From the NCBI RefSeq assembly GCF_000003815.2, contig NC_049993.1:13553526-13615525 (forward strand): a stretch of 62,000 bases of DNA. Reading direction: 5' to 3'. Numbering within the stretch: position 1 is the stretch's first letter; every line of letters starts with the position of its first letter. The DNA comes from Branchiostoma floridae. Lineage: Eukaryota > Chordata > Leptocardii > Amphioxiformes > Branchiostomatidae. Below the pieces are notes generated by a model, which had not been told where the DNA came from, made no database searches, and saw nothing but the letters and a program-made list of their open reading frames with translations. Positions 59,373 through 62,000 of the stretch are shown here, one piece after another. Made by a program: the position numbers and the translations under genes.

Positions 59373-61259
59373 TTCCTACCGTCCTACCCACGTATCTGTA
59401 CGTCAGGACATCTTTGCCTCATTTGTAAGGGACCGGGGAGGGACGGGACCCCAGCGGACGGCTGAGGTGGCCGTTTCACCCGTGCGTGCTTCCGACAGGT
59501 GCGGTCTAAATTGCTTTCCTCACCGAAGACAAGCGAAGGAAGATCGCGTTTCCTGTTCACATACCGTCATTTCTTCACACGGGAAAAAAGGTGAAGAAAA
59601 CTGGCCAACCGATTAACGTAAAACACATATTTACGTTCACATTTACACCTATGGCGTGCCGTAATTGTAGCCTTCAAACGTCTACATTTGCCAAAATCAA
59701 CAAACATCGCGATGTAAAGCTTTGCTTCTACCGTGTACAAAGTAGCAATCGTTAAATCCTCAGTTTGATCTCTTGAAAGCGAGCCAAGGAAGAAGGGAAT
59801 GGAAAAGCAATACATAGAACGGGCCGTATGGGAACTAGCTTGGTATCCATTCTCAACGGGCCCGGCCAGGCTTTATAGGGGCGCCTCTTTCTTTTATTGA
59901 ACTTCTCTATTACAAAATGGAAAGGTAGGCATTATGCCGGCCCAGCAATGGCCTTTTTCTGGTGGACTTTCTAAAAAAGCAAAGTCGTTGAACCCAAGTT
60001 AGGCTAATGACCTGAAGTAGAACGGGTGGGCACCAATCCCAGAACCGGAAAGTAGATTAGAACATGATTATGTATGCTTATGTATATTAAAAAAAAAAGA
60101 CTTAACAAATTGATAAGTTAAATTGATAAGTTACAAAAGTGTAGAGGACATTCTGTAGTGTAACGGATATACTCAATTTTTCTCCTTTTTTTCAATAAAA
60201 CGCCGAGAAGAATTAATGAAATCAACCCCGTAAAAATTCCCTGGCTTTCGCCAATGAACTGAACGGGTGTGCATCACTTCCAGTGCCGCATAGACACCAG
60301 GAAGGCCACGCTGAAATGGTTACCAAGCTATATGGAAAGAGAGACAGAGAGCGAACACGCGTCAACTTGAGTGTTGGGAGTTGTCGTGGCGACAGGAATG
60401 CGTGACGAATCTGGGATCAGCTTTGTGCTGCGGTGCCGACATCAATAACACGGCCACTGATACCCGAGCGTGGGGTCTTCCGTGACCTGTGCCTGCCCTC
60501 ACCGCTACCAGACAGCCGGTCACCTTTAATTACTTACCGGGAGATTGGAAGTGAGACAATGGTTGGAGTACTGATAGATTTCGCTAGATGACGCTGTCAG
60601 ATAAACAGAACGTTGTCAACTTTCAACTGTCATGTTGATCGATCCAATATCATTGTTTAACATGTCTATTGTCTGTATAAAATAAGTTGTAGTTCAGTAT
60701 TTTGCGTATTTTTTATGCTTATATCTTTTGAGGCTATGTAGCAAACTTTCTTTGTTGACTCTGGAAAACTCTTTTCTTCCATCACATAGAGAAACGTACC
60801 AGTAAAAATCTGTCTCATTCCATGACAAATAACTACTTGTCCTGTATCCAGATGTCCATTATAGATCATTATACTTAAAAAGTCTGCCATTTTATTTTTA
60901 CGGTCTTCCCTGGGCCTCTCCTCCATGTAATTATGACACCAACAATATGTGTGCTAGAGCAGTTTCTATCACTCCTACTCTACAATCATACATGTATCAC
61001 CACGAATATGAATTAACTTACAGCAGTTTCATGCATTGTTAGTTCTTATACAGCACCCTTTCAATCAACTTCAACCACTGCTATCTTAACCTTATTCCTC
61101 ATTCAACAACCTCCACCCAACAAACCAGCCAATCATCAATCAAATATCATGTCAACCAATTACCGGTAGCTAACTAACCGACCAATCATTGAACCACAAA
61201 CAAACAAGAATAGTAACTCAATCAGCAGCTGACTGAAGAGGTTCATGATACAATTTCTC
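59373..61259. other. Non-coding stretch
   Basis: No motif-bearing frame or clear repeat. GC content is higher at 59440-59560 and 60420-60540. Confidence 0.35.
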
Positions 61260-61542
61260 TTTATTTTATAGTAGTTGTAACTTGGAACTTTCACACCATA
61301 GGCAACAATACATAGTTCTCTTGAATGGTCTCCAACAGCCAAAGATGTGTTGTGATTTCTGTTCTGTATTCACAACTTGTTGGGACAATTGTACATAGAA
61401 GCGATCTGAAACACCATGTTTGGATGGGAAAGAAAATTCTACTCATTCTTCCAGACTTTACAGGACTGTTTTGATACAAAGTGAAGCACAGTCATTTCAT
61501 AACCATTGATCAGCATCTATATGTATTTGTTTATGTTTATGT
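61260..61542 (-). other. Presumed 3' untranslated region of the right-edge gene
   Basis: AATAAA on the - strand at 61265-61260 lies about 280 bases after the stop of the exon described next. The intervening sequence is AT-rich and non-coding. Confidence 0.4.
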
Positions 61543-61636
61543 TTACTGCAGCGGCGGCATCTCCTTCCACTCATAGGAAAGTCCATCCCCAGGAATGGGC
61601 GGTCTTTTCGCTTTCGGTGGAGCGGCTTCTTCAGCG
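61543..61636 (-). CDS. Probable last coding exon of an unidentified gene
   Basis: On the - strand a CTATCCTAG acceptor (AG at 61638-61637) opens a frame beginning one base later. It reads AEEAAPPKAKRPPIPGDGLS then YEWKEMPPLQ and TAA. This is 30 residues plus the last base of a split codon. The higher GC content than the flanks, the exact acceptor-to-stop fit and a downstream AATAAA support a real terminal exon. The protein family is not recognised: the tail is proline- and lysine-rich with no known domain. No upstream exon could be fixed in the last 360 bases of the window. Confidence 0.55.
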
Positions 61637-62000
61637 CTAGGATAGGAACAGAAGAACATGGACAAACGTTTAGAAAGGACTCTTACCTAAATGATAGCTG
61701 GACTCAGGACAAACAAACATACACGTCCAACACTCGGTCAATTGCCAAAACTTCCTACCTAATCCTGTCAGAAATACACAAGTTTTCATCTCAAATTCTT
61801 TTTAAATCAGGTGGGGCAATAAAATGGAATTCATCATCTACATAAATACACGATTTCGGGGCCAATTATATTTTGGAAGGGACTCTTTGAGAGTGCCCAC
61901 TCGGGGTAATACAGGCATGAGACCTTAGAGATATCCATAGTACGACGCACCCTGTACATACCAAACATATCACTCATCTTTCCAATCATAACCAATAAAG
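61637..62000 (-). other. Presumed intron of the right-edge gene
   Basis: AT-rich and stop-filled. A donor-like GTAAGAG lies near 61684 on the - strand, but no exon around it could be supported. Confidence 0.3.

Overview
The window is a piece of animal chromosome. It has spliced genes with GT-AG introns, TTAGGG-type telomere motifs and a very high load of small inverted-repeat transposons and short tandem duplications. Two genes are certain, and both encode DM-domain (doublesex/mab-3) transcription factors: a Dmrt3 orthologue on the + strand (exons 17596-18073 and 23653-24836, 553 aa) and a Dmrt2 orthologue on the - strand (exons 44181-43728 and 40740-39512, 560 aa). Vertebrates keep DMRT3 and DMRT2 side by side, so the pair looks like a conserved microsynteny block. 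The repeat content and two-exon gene structure suggest an invertebrate deuterostome, most likely an amphioxus (Branchiostoma). That assignment is inference, because no species-specific marker can be checked here.

Layout. 1-2710 is a satellite of about 171 bp units, each carrying a short CCCTAA run. 2948-3540 is a 43-bp minisatellite. 3.6-17.5 kb has no recognisable gene and holds a 946-bp non-autonomous transposon (6241-7186), a 649-base assembly gap (12131-12779) and a degenerate tandem repeat (15600-16190). Dmrt3 occupies 17.6-24.8 kb with one 5.6-kb intron. 24.8-39.5 kb, between the two convergent genes, is non-coding and full of 2-3-copy tandem duplications. Dmrt2 occupies 39.5-44.2 kb on the opposite strand with one 3.0-kb intron. 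44.2-61.5 kb, upstream of Dmrt2, is non-coding. It contains tandem arrays, at least five inverted-repeat element families, a decayed non-LTR reverse transcriptase (58196-58531) and two copies of a nearly identical 65-bp block (47654-47718, 52104-52168). At the right edge there is a probable last coding exon of an unidentified - strand gene (61543-61636).

How the genes relate. Dmrt3 and Dmrt2 each have a DNA-binding DM domain in exon 1 and a DMA-type helical domain in exon 2. Both introns interrupt the codon after its first base, shortly after the DM-domain exon. This fits origin by tandem duplication from one ancestral gene. They point towards each other and so share the 14.7 kb between their stop codons as common 3' flank. 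No third DM-domain gene (such as Dmrt1) is visible. The most interesting observations are the DMA-like domain in Dmrt2, the duplicated 65-bp block upstream of Dmrt2, and the telomere-motif satellite whose unit length varies in steps of six bases.
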